DNA from: Acidimicrobiaceae bacterium
GTDB taxonomy: Bacteria; Actinomycetota; Acidimicrobiia; Acidimicrobiales; RAAP-2
Direction of reading: 5' to 3'
DNA length: 17,751 nucleotides
NCBI GenBank assembly: GCA_003164275.1
Contig: PLSY01000244.1
Coordinates: 1,058-18,808, forward strand
The notes beneath the pieces are model-generated. The model searched no databases. It saw nothing but the letters and a program-made list of their open reading frames with translations, and had not been told where the DNA came from. A program made the translations under genes and the position numbers. Positions 8,070-14,563 of this stretch are shown in pieces. Position 1 is the first letter of the stretch. The number at the start of each line of letters is the position of its first letter.

Positions 8070-9380
8070 GTGGACGGAGAGGACCAAGGAGTTCCAGAAT
8101 GGGATTCCGGTGACGACTCACGCGAGGACGGGGAACCCGAACCGATACTCGGATGGATCCCTCCCGACGACCGTTTGTGGCGGCATCCTTCCGAAGCGGT
8201 CGGGGGGACCGGGTTCCAGGCCCAGCGGCCGGTCCGACCCGTGGTCCGGGACCGGGGACGTCCCTGGCCATGGCTCATGGGCGGGACCACCTGCGTAGTC
8301 GTTGCCCTCGTAGCTGCGGGAATCATCTTGTCCACGACAGGATCGGTCGGCCAGGACGCCGCGACCCCGACCCCTCAAATCGCCTCCCTGGCAAGTGCGC
8401 CGACCACTGAGCCGGGTGCCACAGGGATAGCGGGGACGGCCGCCGTGGCGGTCATGGTGGCCTCGGTCCGTGAGTCGACAGTCGTCCTGAGCGTTGAGCG
8501 CCCCTCTGGGACGACCACTGGAACCGGGCTCGTGGTCGAGTCGGGCGGCATCATCGTCACCACCCAGAACCTCTCGGGGGCTACCGCTATCAGCGCAGTC
8601 GAAAGCAACGGCGTCCGCCAGCAGGCGACGTTGCTCGGTACGGACAAGCCCACTGGCCTCAGTGTGCTCCACATCAGCGACGATCTACCCGCCGCCTCCT
8701 TCGACGACGCCGACTTGGGTCTAGGCACCACCGCCATGGCCATGGCCCTCGAGCCCGGATCGCGATCTGGCTCCATCCCGACTCCGGTCGTCTACGCGGG
8801 CAAGGTCGTCTCGGTCGGGAGCGCCATGGGACTCGACGCGGTCACCAACTCGTTTGCCGTCACCGCCGTCGATGCGCCGCTGTCCAAGCACGAGCTCGGC
8901 TGTCCACTCCTCGACGGCTCCGGTCGTGTGGACGGCCTGTTGGAGGAGTCGGCGCGGAACGGAACCTCGACCATGGCCGTCTTCCTTCCCGCCGAGCTCG
9001 TCCTCGGAGTTGCCCGCCAGCTGGTCGACTGGGGCACGGTCGACCATGGGTGGCTGGGCGTCCAGACCAGTGACGCCGTCTCGACGACCGTCACGGCCAG
9101 CACCTCGAACGGAGCGACCCCACCCCTCATCGGAGCGCGCTTGGACTCGATCGAGAGTCAAAGCCCGGCAGCCGACAGCGATCTCGAGCCAGGCGACGTC
9201 ATCACCGCCATCGACAGCTCGAGCGTCCACTCGGATACCGAGTTGCGGACGCGGCTGTATGCCGAACCCCCCGGGGAGACCCTCCAGGTCACCTTCGACC
9301 GAGATGGGGTCTCGATGACCACCTCGGTCATGCTGGCCGACGGCAACCCCGATGCACCAGCGGGCGCCGCATCGTCCTAG
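8070..9380 (+). CDS. Membrane-anchored HtrA-like trypsin-fold/PDZ protein lacking the catalytic triad
   Basis: A 436-residue protein with a cytoplasmic N-terminus carrying ILGWIPPDDRLWRHPSE (26-42), a tail seen on actinobacterial HtrA-like proteins. One TM helix (about 67-89), a chymotrypsin-fold domain (about 130-320) and a C-terminal PDZ domain (about 328-422, with EPGDVITAIDSS) follow. Aligned by eye to the intact HtrA encoded at 11080-12576, all three catalytic positions are changed. TNNHVVAG becomes TTQNLSG (His to Asn167), PSEDLAL becomes KPTGLSV (Asp to Gly196), and GNSGGPL becomes HELGCPL (Ser to Leu276). The frame is intact, so this looks like a selected pseudo-protease acting as a binding or sensor protein outside the membrane, not a decaying gene; that role is inference. 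GTG 8070 is chosen because an in-frame TAA lies at 8058 and the conserved tail begins soon after. It lacks a Shine-Dalgarno and may be leaderless. The DUF2342 gene follows after 9 bp. Confidence 0.85.
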   Translation: MDGEDQGVPEWDSGDDSREDGEPEPILGWIPPDDRLWRHPSEAVGGTGFQAQRPVRPVVRDRGRPWPWLMGGTTCVVVALVAAGIILSTTGSVGQDAATPTPQIASLASAPTTEPGATGIAGTAAVAVMVASVRESTVVLSVERPSGTTTGTGLVVESGGIIVTTQNLSGATAISAVESNGVRQQATLLGTDKPTGLSVLHISDDLPAASFDDADLGLGTTAMAMALEPGSRSGSIPTPVVYAGKVVSVGSAMGLDAVTNSFAVTAVDAPLSKHELGCPLLDGSGRVDGLLEESARNGTSTMAVFLPAELVLGVARQLVDWGTVDHGWLGVQTSDAVSTTVTASTSNGATPPLIGARLDSIESQSPAADSDLEPGDVITAIDSSSVHSDTELRTRLYAEPPGETLQVTFDRDGVSMTTSVMLADGNPDAPAGAASS

Positions 9381-9389
9381 CATGAGGGC

Positions 9390-10631
9390 ATGGCACCGCC
9401 AGAACCCGGGGACGCGGGAAATCCGTTCCAATCCCTACTCGGCGACCTCATGAACATGCTCGGCACGAACGCCCCCAATCAGTGGGAGATGACGCGGTCG
9501 TTCGCGCTCAACGTGGCAACGGGCGGCGTGGCCGAGTCGAACGTCGAGCCGGTCCAGCGGATCCGGCTCGAGCAACTTGCCCGGGTGGCCGAACTCAACG
9601 TCATCGAAGTGACGGGCATGCCGGTCATGCCGGACGGACGGCGCCTTACGTGTGTCCCGGTGAACAAGGGCGACTGGACGATGCGAGCCCTCGACTCATG
9701 GCGTGCCGTCCTGACGGCCATGACTCCGATTCCGGGTCCGCCGCCGGCCGCACCCCCCGCGGAAGGCGATCCGTTCGCCGCCGAGGACCCCATGGGCGGT
9801 CTCGGGAACCTCCTTGGTCAGTGGGCGTCGGCCATCGGCCCTATGTTCTTCGGCCTGCAAGTGGGGTCGGTGGTCGGACACCTCTCCAAGCGGGCCCTCG
9901 GTCAGTACCCACTGGCGCTTCCGTGGTCGCCCTCTGACGAGCTCATCGTGGTCACGGAGAACATCGCCACGTTCGCTGACGACTGGAGCCTTCCCGAAGA
10001 GGAGGCGCTGTTGTGGGTTTGTGCCCGTGAGCTGGCGTCGAACTCCGTCCTCACCCGTCCCGACATTCGCAACCGCATGGAGGAGCTCCTGGCTGAGTTC
10101 GCCAAATCCTCGGCCGCCGCCCAGCAGGACCTGAGCGGGCGTCTCGGTGCGCTCGGTGACCCGTCCGGGCTCGGCAGCGGCGGGATGGACCTCGAATCCC
10201 TCCAGGGGATGTTCGGCGACCCCGAAGCCCTGCTTGGCGATCTCTTGACGCCCGAGTCACGACGGTCGTCCGAGCAGTTGACCGCAGTAGCCGTTGTGGT
10301 CGACGGCTACGCCGACCATGTGGCGAACGTCGTCGGGCAGAAGCTGGTCGGCTCGCACACTCAGCTGGCCGAGGCCTGGTACCGGCGGCGCACAGAGCGG
10401 GGTAAGGGTGAAGAGGCAGCCGGCGCGCTCTTCGGGCTGGATCTCGACCAGGCACAGGTCGACCGTGGTCGGGCGTTCATCGCTGGGGTGATCGAGCGGG
10501 CCGGCGATGACGGGCTGGCCAAGCTGTGGGTCTCTGCTCGCAATCTGCCCACTCCCTCGGAAGTAGACGCCCCCGGCCTGTGGCTCGAGAGGATCAGCCT
10601 GCCAGAGCTCGAGGACCCCTCGGCCAACTGA
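9390..10631 (+). CDS. DUF2342/Zincin_2-family protein without an HExxH motif
   Basis: A 413-residue protein that fits the DUF2342 (Zincin_2, PF10103) family, annotated elsewhere as putative hydrolase or coenzyme F420-biosynthesis-associated protein. Supporting stretches are the central GLQVGSVVGHLSKRALGQYP (155-174) and the C-terminus: FIAGVIERAGDDGLAKLW followed by LPTPSEVDAPGLWLERI. At the place where the zinc-binding helix with HExxH is expected, the protein has LLWVCARELASNSV (207-220). The glutamate remains but both histidines are replaced (Arg213 and Ser217), and no HExxH occurs anywhere else. The third-ligand region would be VDGYADHV (304-311). It is therefore probably not a working metallopeptidase. 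No signal peptide is seen. The ATG at 9390 has GAGG a few bases upstream and lies 9 bp after the pseudo-HtrA stop, so the two genes form an operon. The member sits near UPF0182 and PDZ-S16 in many actinobacteria. Confidence 0.82.
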   Translation: MAPPEPGDAGNPFQSLLGDLMNMLGTNAPNQWEMTRSFALNVATGGVAESNVEPVQRIRLEQLARVAELNVIEVTGMPVMPDGRRLTCVPVNKGDWTMRALDSWRAVLTAMTPIPGPPPAAPPAEGDPFAAEDPMGGLGNLLGQWASAIGPMFFGLQVGSVVGHLSKRALGQYPLALPWSPSDELIVVTENIATFADDWSLPEEEALLWVCARELASNSVLTRPDIRNRMEELLAEFAKSSAAAQQDLSGRLGALGDPSGLGSGGMDLESLQGMFGDPEALLGDLLTPESRRSSEQLTAVAVVVDGYADHVANVVGQKLVGSHTQLAEAWYRRRTERGKGEEAAGALFGLDLDQAQVDRGRAFIAGVIERAGDDGLAKLWVSARNLPTPSEVDAPGLWLERISLPELEDPSAN

Positions 10632-10694
10632 TCGGCTCAGCCCCTGGTCTCAGAGGTGCGATCCGGGAAGTGGCCGCCCTTCAGTCCGGGTCCT

Positions 10695-11042
10695 TCAGAT
10701 CTCGGGAGCGGGGGTTGCATCCACCGCAGTCTCTACCAACGGCGTCACGACCTCTTCTTCGGGCACGCCGAGATCCCACTCGAGCTGGATGTTCTCCCGC
10801 TCGGCATCACGGATGACACGCTCGCGGTTGCGACGGTATTGCGGATCGTGCGGAGGCAGCAGCACAAGGCGGGCCATGGTCCGTCGCCGGAACTCCTCGA
10901 TGAAGGCCGGATCTCCGAAGTCCGAGCGGACCTCCCAGTGGGGAGCGACCGGTCCGAGGTAGACCACCCGCACGTGACCAACCGGGGGGAGCGGCTCTTC
11001 ACTCTCCGCGGGGAGAGCCTGTTCGTCGGTGACCGGGGTCAT
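10695..11042 (-). CDS. Small conserved-looking protein of unknown function (115 aa)
   Basis: I do not recognise this family. The 115-residue product is soluble and acidic, with no TM segment or signal peptide. It has a core HVRVVYLGPVAPHWEVRSDF, then a charged helical part (DPAFIEEFRRRTMARLVLLP; DPQYRRNRERVIRDAERENI), and ends in an acidic Val/Thr/Ala/Pro tail. The frame is open upstream to a GTG at 11090 that would overlap the HtrA stop. The ATG at 11042 is preferred because a perfect AGGAGG (11053-11058 on the plus-strand numbering) lies 10 nt before it. It follows the active HtrA gene by 37 bp on the same strand and is probably co-transcribed with it, so a link to envelope stress is possible but unproven. 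Its stop faces the DUF2342 stop across 63 bp in which no clear terminator hairpin was seen. Confidence 0.75.
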   Translation of the reverse strand: MTPVTDEQALPAESEEPLPPVGHVRVVYLGPVAPHWEVRSDFGDPAFIEEFRRRTMARLVLLPPHDPQYRRNRERVIRDAERENIQLEWDLGVPEEEVVTPLVETAVDATPAPEI

Positions 11043-11052
11043 AGCAGTGAGT

Positions 11053-11058
11053 CCTCCT
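11053..11058 (-). promoter_or_regulatory. Perfect Shine-Dalgarno AGGAGG deciding the start of the 115-aa protein
   Basis: The plus-strand bases CCTCCT read AGGAGG on the minus strand, with a 10-nt gap to the ATG at 11042. It is the strongest ribosome site of the minus-strand genes here and argues against the longer GTG start at 11090. Confidence 0.7.
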
Positions 11059-11079
11059 GGGTTTGCGGCACGTGAGAGC

Positions 11080-12576
11080 CTACCCGTCACTCGGGCGGGC
11101 TCCGAGCGTGACCTTCACCTGCATCCTCTTCGCACCCCTGTAGAACCCGACGGTGGCCTGGTCCCCGGGCCTCAGGGGATGGATAGCTGCAGTCAGATCC
11201 TCTGGGCTCTGAATGACCGTTCCGTCGAACGAGACGATCACGTCGTTCACCTGAAGTGCTGCGGCCTCGGCGGGACTTCCGGTCTGGACGGACAGGATCA
11301 GCGCGCCCGACGTCGGGGTCAGTCCGTCCTGTTGGCGCAGGGCTGCCGTGACCGACCCGACGGTCACGCCCATGTACGCGGCATTGGCTGTGACCTGGGG
11401 GGACGTCGTCCCGGACCCACCAGTTCCGCCCTGGCGCAGCTGGGCGAGCATGGGCTTCACCGAGTTGACTGGGATGGCGAAGCCGATGTTCTGGGTCGGG
11501 GCGTTTCCGGAGCTGCTCGAGGCCACCGCGGTGTTCATGCCGATGACCTGGGCTTGGGAGTTGACCAACGGGCCGCCTGAGTTACCCGGGTTGATGGCCG
11601 CATCGGTCTGGAGGAGACCTGTCAGGTTCTCGGTTTGGCCGCTGTCGTTTTGAGCGGTGAGGGACCTGTTCTCGGCTGACACGATCCCCTGGGTGACCGA
11701 GGGGCCGCCGGCCAGGGCCAGGGCGTTGCCGATGGCGAGCACCGAGTCGCCTACACGTGCCTGCGAGGAGTCCCCGAGAGTCACGGTCGGCAGATTGCTC
11801 ACTCCTTCGATCTGCACCAGCGCCAGGTCCTCGCTCGGGTCGGTGCCGACGACGTGGGCCGGAAGGGCTCTCGTCTGGCCGAACAGGGTTACCGTGAGGG
11901 CCGTGGACCCGGCGACCACGTGATTGTTGGTGAGCACCTGGCCATCGGGGGTGATGATCATCCCGGTGCCGGCGTCCTGCACGAAATCGCCACCTTTCGA
12001 TCCCGAGCTGGTCCCAGCCTCGCTGGTGATGGAGACGACGGCGGGCTCGACCGTGGCCAATACCGCCTGGATGTCCTGGGGATGCACCAGGGCGCTCTGG
12101 TTCGGGAAGAACTTCTGGACCTCGGTCTGTTGGCTGCCCGCCCCCACCACTGCGCCGACCAGGCCACCGATCAGGGCTGCGACCACGGCGGTGGTGGCTA
12201 CCACCCAGATCCACGTCTTCCTCTTCAGGGTCTCGCGCACCACCCTGTGGGCCGGAGCCGGCTGGTAGCTGTAGGGGTAGGGATAGCCCGGGACCGCGCC
12301 AGGGGGCCCGTAGCCCCCGACGTAGCCGGGATAGACCGGTGGCGGGTAGGTCGGATAGGTCGGATAGGTCGGGGCGGCAGGAGCGACGCCTATCGGCGGT
12401 GGCCCCGGCCCGCCTGCCGGGGGTGGTGTTGCCGGTGTCTGCTGAACTGAATTTGCTTCCGTGGTAACCAACACTGCGTCAGCGGGGGACGGGGCCTCCC
12501 CGGGACGGACCACGCCGTTTGGCGCGCCCTCGGGCGGGGGTAGAGACGGCACGCTCCGGGGAGGTCGCTCGGTCAC
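11080..12576 (-). CDS. Membrane-anchored HtrA/DegP-type serine protease with PDZ domain (active site intact)
   Basis: A 498-residue S1C protease. The cytoplasmic N-terminus (about 1-118) is Pro/Tyr-rich with TYP repeats. One TM helix follows (about 122-146), then the trypsin-like domain (about 190-385) and one PDZ domain (about 400-490). The triad is complete: His219 in LTNNHVVAG, Asp250 in DPSEDLALV, Ser333 in NPGNSGGPL. This is the architecture of actinobacterial HtrA/PepD-like envelope quality-control proteases, which cut misfolded exported proteins. The GTG at 12576 (MTERPPRS) is chosen; a TTG at 12609 would add 11 residues, and an ATG at 12590 is out of frame. No strong Shine-Dalgarno is seen for either. 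The gene diverges from a wbl gene across 228 bp and leads into the 115-aa unknown gene 37 bp downstream. It is the catalytically competent counterpart of the degenerate HtrA-like protein at 8070-9380. Confidence 0.94.
   Translation of the reverse strand: MTERPPRSVPSLPPPEGAPNGVVRPGEAPSPADAVLVTTEANSVQQTPATPPPAGGPGPPPIGVAPAAPTYPTYPTYPPPVYPGYVGGYGPPGAVPGYPYPYSYQPAPAHRVVRETLKRKTWIWVVATTAVVAALIGGLVGAVVGAGSQQTEVQKFFPNQSALVHPQDIQAVLATVEPAVVSITSEAGTSSGSKGGDFVQDAGTGMIITPDGQVLTNNHVVAGSTALTVTLFGQTRALPAHVVGTDPSEDLALVQIEGVSNLPTVTLGDSSQARVGDSVLAIGNALALAGGPSVTQGIVSAENRSLTAQNDSGQTENLTGLLQTDAAINPGNSGGPLVNSQAQVIGMNTAVASSSSGNAPTQNIGFAIPVNSVKPMLAQLRQGGTGGSGTTSPQVTANAAYMGVTVGSVTAALRQQDGLTPTSGALILSVQTGSPAEAAALQVNDVIVSFDGTVIQSPEDLTAAIHPLRPGDQATVGFYRGAKRMQVKVTLGARPSDG
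12347..12373. repeat. Three tandem 9-bp units in the HtrA N-terminal tail
   Basis: Three adjacent 9-mers TAGGTCGGA, TAGGTCGGA and TAGGTCGGG lie at 12347-12373. On the minus strand they encode the repeated Thr-Tyr-Pro units of the HtrA cytoplasmic Pro/Tyr-rich tail. They are short and in frame. Confidence 0.8.
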
Positions 12577-12633
12577 CCGGGCACCGCCATTATGTCGCCG
12601 TCGGCACAATCCCGATGGGCGTCCGCTGGGCCT

Positions 12634-12663
12634 TCATAAGAAGCCCCTGGTGCCTCATAAGAA
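12634..12663. repeat. Direct repeat TCATAAGAA, 21 bp apart, in the htrA-like/wbl divergent region
   Basis: The 9-mer TCATAAGAA occurs at 12634-12642 and again at 12655-12663. The start-to-start distance is 21 bp, about two helical turns, in an otherwise GC-rich 228-bp region between the divergent HtrA (minus) and wbl (plus) genes. Such spacing suits two protein subunits bound on one DNA face, so an operator is possible. No known regulator motif was recognised. Confidence 0.5.
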
Positions 12664-12683
12664 AATTGTGAGGATTCCATCAA
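12654..12683 (-). promoter_or_regulatory. Candidate sigma-70-type promoter for the HtrA gene
   Basis: Read on the minus strand, TTGATG (12683-12678) as a -35 element is followed by an 18-bp spacer and TATGAG (12659-12654) as a -10 element. Each matches four of six consensus bases. Transcription would start near 12647, about 70 nt before the GTG at 12576. The -10 element overlaps one copy of the TCATAAGAA repeat, so a protein bound there would affect initiation. This is a weak match judged by eye. Confidence 0.25.
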
Positions 12684-12804
12684 TACCGGCTCATTCCACA
12701 CTGCTCGAGAGTCCGGAATGCGACACTAGTGGGGCAACGGATGGCGGCGGCACCAGGGAACATGGAGTCCCACCGCAGCCGCCTCGAAAATCGATGGAGG
12801 AACC

Positions 12805-13047
12805 ATGGACACGGATTGGATGAGCGTAGGGAAGTGCAAAGACCTCTCCCCTGGCATTTTCTTTCCGAGGGACGGCGTCGGAGTCCAAGCGGCCCAGCGG
12901 ATCTGCGCTGAGTGCCCCGTCGCCGAGGCGTGTCTCCGGTACGCCCTCGAAGAGAGGGTCGACCACGGGGTCTGGGGCGGCAAGTCCGAGCGCGAGCGGC
13001 GGCGGATGCTCCGTCGTCGGCGCAGCGGGCACGCAGTCGCAGTCTGA
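12805..13047 (+). CDS. WhiB-like (Wbl) iron-sulfur transcriptional regulator, 80 aa
   Basis: A small Wbl protein, a family confined to Actinobacteria and their phages. It holds a [4Fe-4S] cluster and usually works with the principal sigma factor to control transcription. The four cluster cysteines are C11, C34, C37 and C43 (C-X22-C-X2-C-X5-C). The turn motif GVWGG is at 55-59 and is followed by an Arg-rich DNA-binding tail (SERERRRMLRRRR). The ATG at 12805 follows GGAGG at 12796-12800 with a short 4-nt gap. It diverges from the HtrA gene and is followed 24 bp later by the formiminotransferase-like gene on the same strand. The subfamily is uncertain: there is no WhiB7-type AT-hook, and it differs from the second Wbl protein of this window. 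Confidence 0.93.
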   Translation: MDTDWMSVGKCKDLSPGIFFPRDGVGVQAAQRICAECPVAEACLRYALEERVDHGVWGGKSERERRRMLRRRRSGHAVAV

Positions 13048-13071
13048 CCGCACCTGACACCTCAAGCCGAC

Positions 13072-13938
13072 GTGGCTGATGCAGTCCGGCTCGGCGCATG
13101 CGTCATCAACATCAGCGAGGGCCGCGACACGGCGGTCATCGCTGACCTGATCGCCGCCGCGGGCCCCGAGCTGCTCGATGTCCATGCCGACGCCGAGCAC
13201 AACCGCAGCGTCTTCACCCTCGGGGGCTCGCTCCCATTGGTCGAGGCCGCGTCCCGGCGGGTCGTCGAGGTTGCCGCTTCCGTCGTCGACATCACCGCCC
13301 ATGCCGGCATTCACCCCCGGTTCGGCGTGGCCGACGTCGTCCCCTTCGTGGCTCTGGATGGTGCGGGCCTTGTCCACGCGATCGAGGCTCGGAGCCGCTT
13401 CGCCGCCTGGGCTGGAGATGCGCTTCAGCTGCCCTGTTTCCTCTACGGTCCCGAGAGGTCCCTCCCCGACGTCCGCCGGGAGGCATTCATATCGCTGTGG
13501 CCTCACTCGGGCCCGGCGGCTCCCCACCCGACTGCCGGTGCGACGGCCGTCGGGGCCCGGCCGCCTCTGGTCGCCTACAACGTCTGGATCGCCGGTGAGG
13601 CTGACGGATTCGAGGACGTCGCCGCCTTCGGCCGCTCCGTCGCCGCTTCCCTGCGTACCCCACTCGTCCGCAGCCTCGGCTTCAAGGTTGCGATCGGGGC
13701 TCAGGTCAGCTGCAACCTCGTCGACCCGACGGCTACGCCCATCGACCAGGTCTACGACGCAGTGGCCCGATCGACCGAATCTGCCGGAGCGAGGGTGGTC
13801 CGCGCCGAGCTGGTGGGGCTGATTCCACTGGCAGCCCTCAACATGGTCCCCAGGGCCCGTTGGACAGAACTCGATCTCGGCGAGGAGCGGACCATCGAGA
13901 GCCGGCTCGAGGCCAAGGGCTACGTCCCGGCTGTTTGA
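13072..13938 (+). CDS. Glutamate formiminotransferase (formimidoyltransferase)-like protein
   Basis: A 288-residue cytoplasmic protein matching the formiminotransferase domain, which moves the formimino group of N-formiminoglutamate to tetrahydrofolate in histidine breakdown. Family motifs are clear: the N-terminal ACVINISEGRD (9-19), DVHADAEHNRSVFTLGG (36-52), ITAHAGIHPRFGVADVVPFV (74-93) with the likely catalytic His81 (equivalent to the HPR histidine in the mammalian enzyme), LYGPERSLPDVRREAF (124-139), and TAGATAVGARPPLVAYNV (154-171). There is no cyclodeaminase domain, so it is the stand-alone bacterial type. The GTG at 13072 places the start just before the conserved N-terminal strand; no Shine-Dalgarno is evident. 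It starts 24 bp after the wbl gene and may be co-transcribed with it. No other histidine-utilisation gene is in the window, so its actual substrate here is not certain. Confidence 0.88.
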   Translation: MADAVRLGACVINISEGRDTAVIADLIAAAGPELLDVHADAEHNRSVFTLGGSLPLVEAASRRVVEVAASVVDITAHAGIHPRFGVADVVPFVALDGAGLVHAIEARSRFAAWAGDALQLPCFLYGPERSLPDVRREAFISLWPHSGPAAPHPTAGATAVGARPPLVAYNVWIAGEADGFEDVAAFGRSVAASLRTPLVRSLGFKVAIGAQVSCNLVDPTATPIDQVYDAVARSTESAGARVVRAELVGLIPLAALNMVPRARWTELDLGEERTIESRLEAKGYVPAV

Positions 13939-13967
13939 GGGGCCTCTAGCGCCGAACGCGTGTCACG

Positions 13968-14249
13968 TCACGATGCGCTGGAGATGGCCCGACGTTGCAT
14001 GGCCCGTTGACGACGCAGGCGACGGCGCTCGCGCTCGGACAGACCGCCCCAGATCCCGAACTTCTCGCCGTTGGCCAAGGCATACTCCAGGCAGTCTTCT
14101 CGAACTACGCAGCCCCGACAGACCTCTTTCGCCTCGCGGGTGGACGCTCCCCGCTCGGGGAAGAACAGATCGGGGTCAACTCCCATGCAGTTGGCCTTGG
14201 TTTGCCAACTGCGCTCTTGGGACCCATACATCAATGACACCATGTCCAT
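13968..14249 (-). CDS. whiB: WhiB2/WhmD-type Wbl transcriptional regulator, 93 aa
   Basis: A 93-residue Wbl protein with cluster cysteines C21, C44, C47 and C53 (C-X22-C-X2-C-X5-C), the turn GIWGG at 65-69, and the basic helix LSERERRRLRRQR. The stretches DPDLFFPERGASTREAKEVC and CLEYALANGEKFGIWGG closely resemble the WhiB2/WhmD group (Streptomyces WhiB, mycobacterial WhmD). In that group the protein acts with WhiA to switch on septation and cell-division genes. The frame is open 62 codons further upstream, but the ATG at 14249 is chosen: GGAGG lies 11 nt before it (14261-14265) and homologues begin here. An ATG at 14243 is a close alternative. It converges with the formiminotransferase gene across 29 bp. 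Placement in the WhiB2 group is from remembered sequence, not an alignment. Confidence 0.9.
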   Translation of the reverse strand: MDMVSLMYGSQERSWQTKANCMGVDPDLFFPERGASTREAKEVCRGCVVREDCLEYALANGEKFGIWGGLSERERRRLRRQRAMQRRAISSAS

Positions 14250-14563
14250 TGACAGGTCTTCCTCCCAGTCATCCACACAGCTTCCTTTTCGGAAACCGCA
14301 TAGCACGGATGTAACTACAGATATGTCATCTTTCACTATCCGCGGGGGAAACGCAAGAAAAACCTGGCTGGAGCCGCTCAATGCCGACCGCGGCTGCCGT
14401 AGCTGTGCGCCCTTCGACTTGGCGCGGGGCACCAACCCAATCGCAGGCGGTCGACTGGCTAGGCGCCGGTGGGAGAGGTGTCAGGGCCGAAAATGAGCCT
14501 TCTGGCCTGCGTCGATGTCGTTCGTGCCGGTCCCAGGCCGCCGGGGACGAGAAGCTCCTCGGC
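14250..14563. other. 314-bp intergenic region upstream of whiB
   Basis: This stretch lies between the VWA-protein stop and the whiB ATG, both on the minus strand. The part next to whiB (about 14281-14370) is clearly richer in A+T than its surroundings, as expected for a promoter region, but no -35/-10 pair with good spacing was found. One weak inverted repeat (GTCCC/GGGAC, 14530-14548, 9-nt loop, no T-tract) lies after the VWA gene. A single GTGTC (the complement of the WhiA core GACAC) occurs near 14478, which chance alone can explain. No tRNA, small RNA or small ORF with a ribosome site was identified. Confidence 0.6.

Noticed and set aside
12615..12671. 18-codon ORF spanning the TCATAAGAA repeats, a possible leader peptide for the wbl gene
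   Set aside because: There is no Shine-Dalgarno and no attenuator-like hairpin was seen. The wbl protein is not clearly of the WhiB7 type, in which such leaders are known.
14250..14435. 62-codon N-terminal extension of the WhiB2-like protein
   Set aside because: It does not look like Wbl sequence, overlaps the A/T-richer probable promoter zone, and a GGAGG sits correctly before ATG 14249.
14530..14548. GTCCC/GGGAC inverted repeat after the VWA gene, considered as a terminator
   Set aside because: The stem is only 5 bp with a 9-nt loop and no T-tract, too weak to call in GC-rich DNA.
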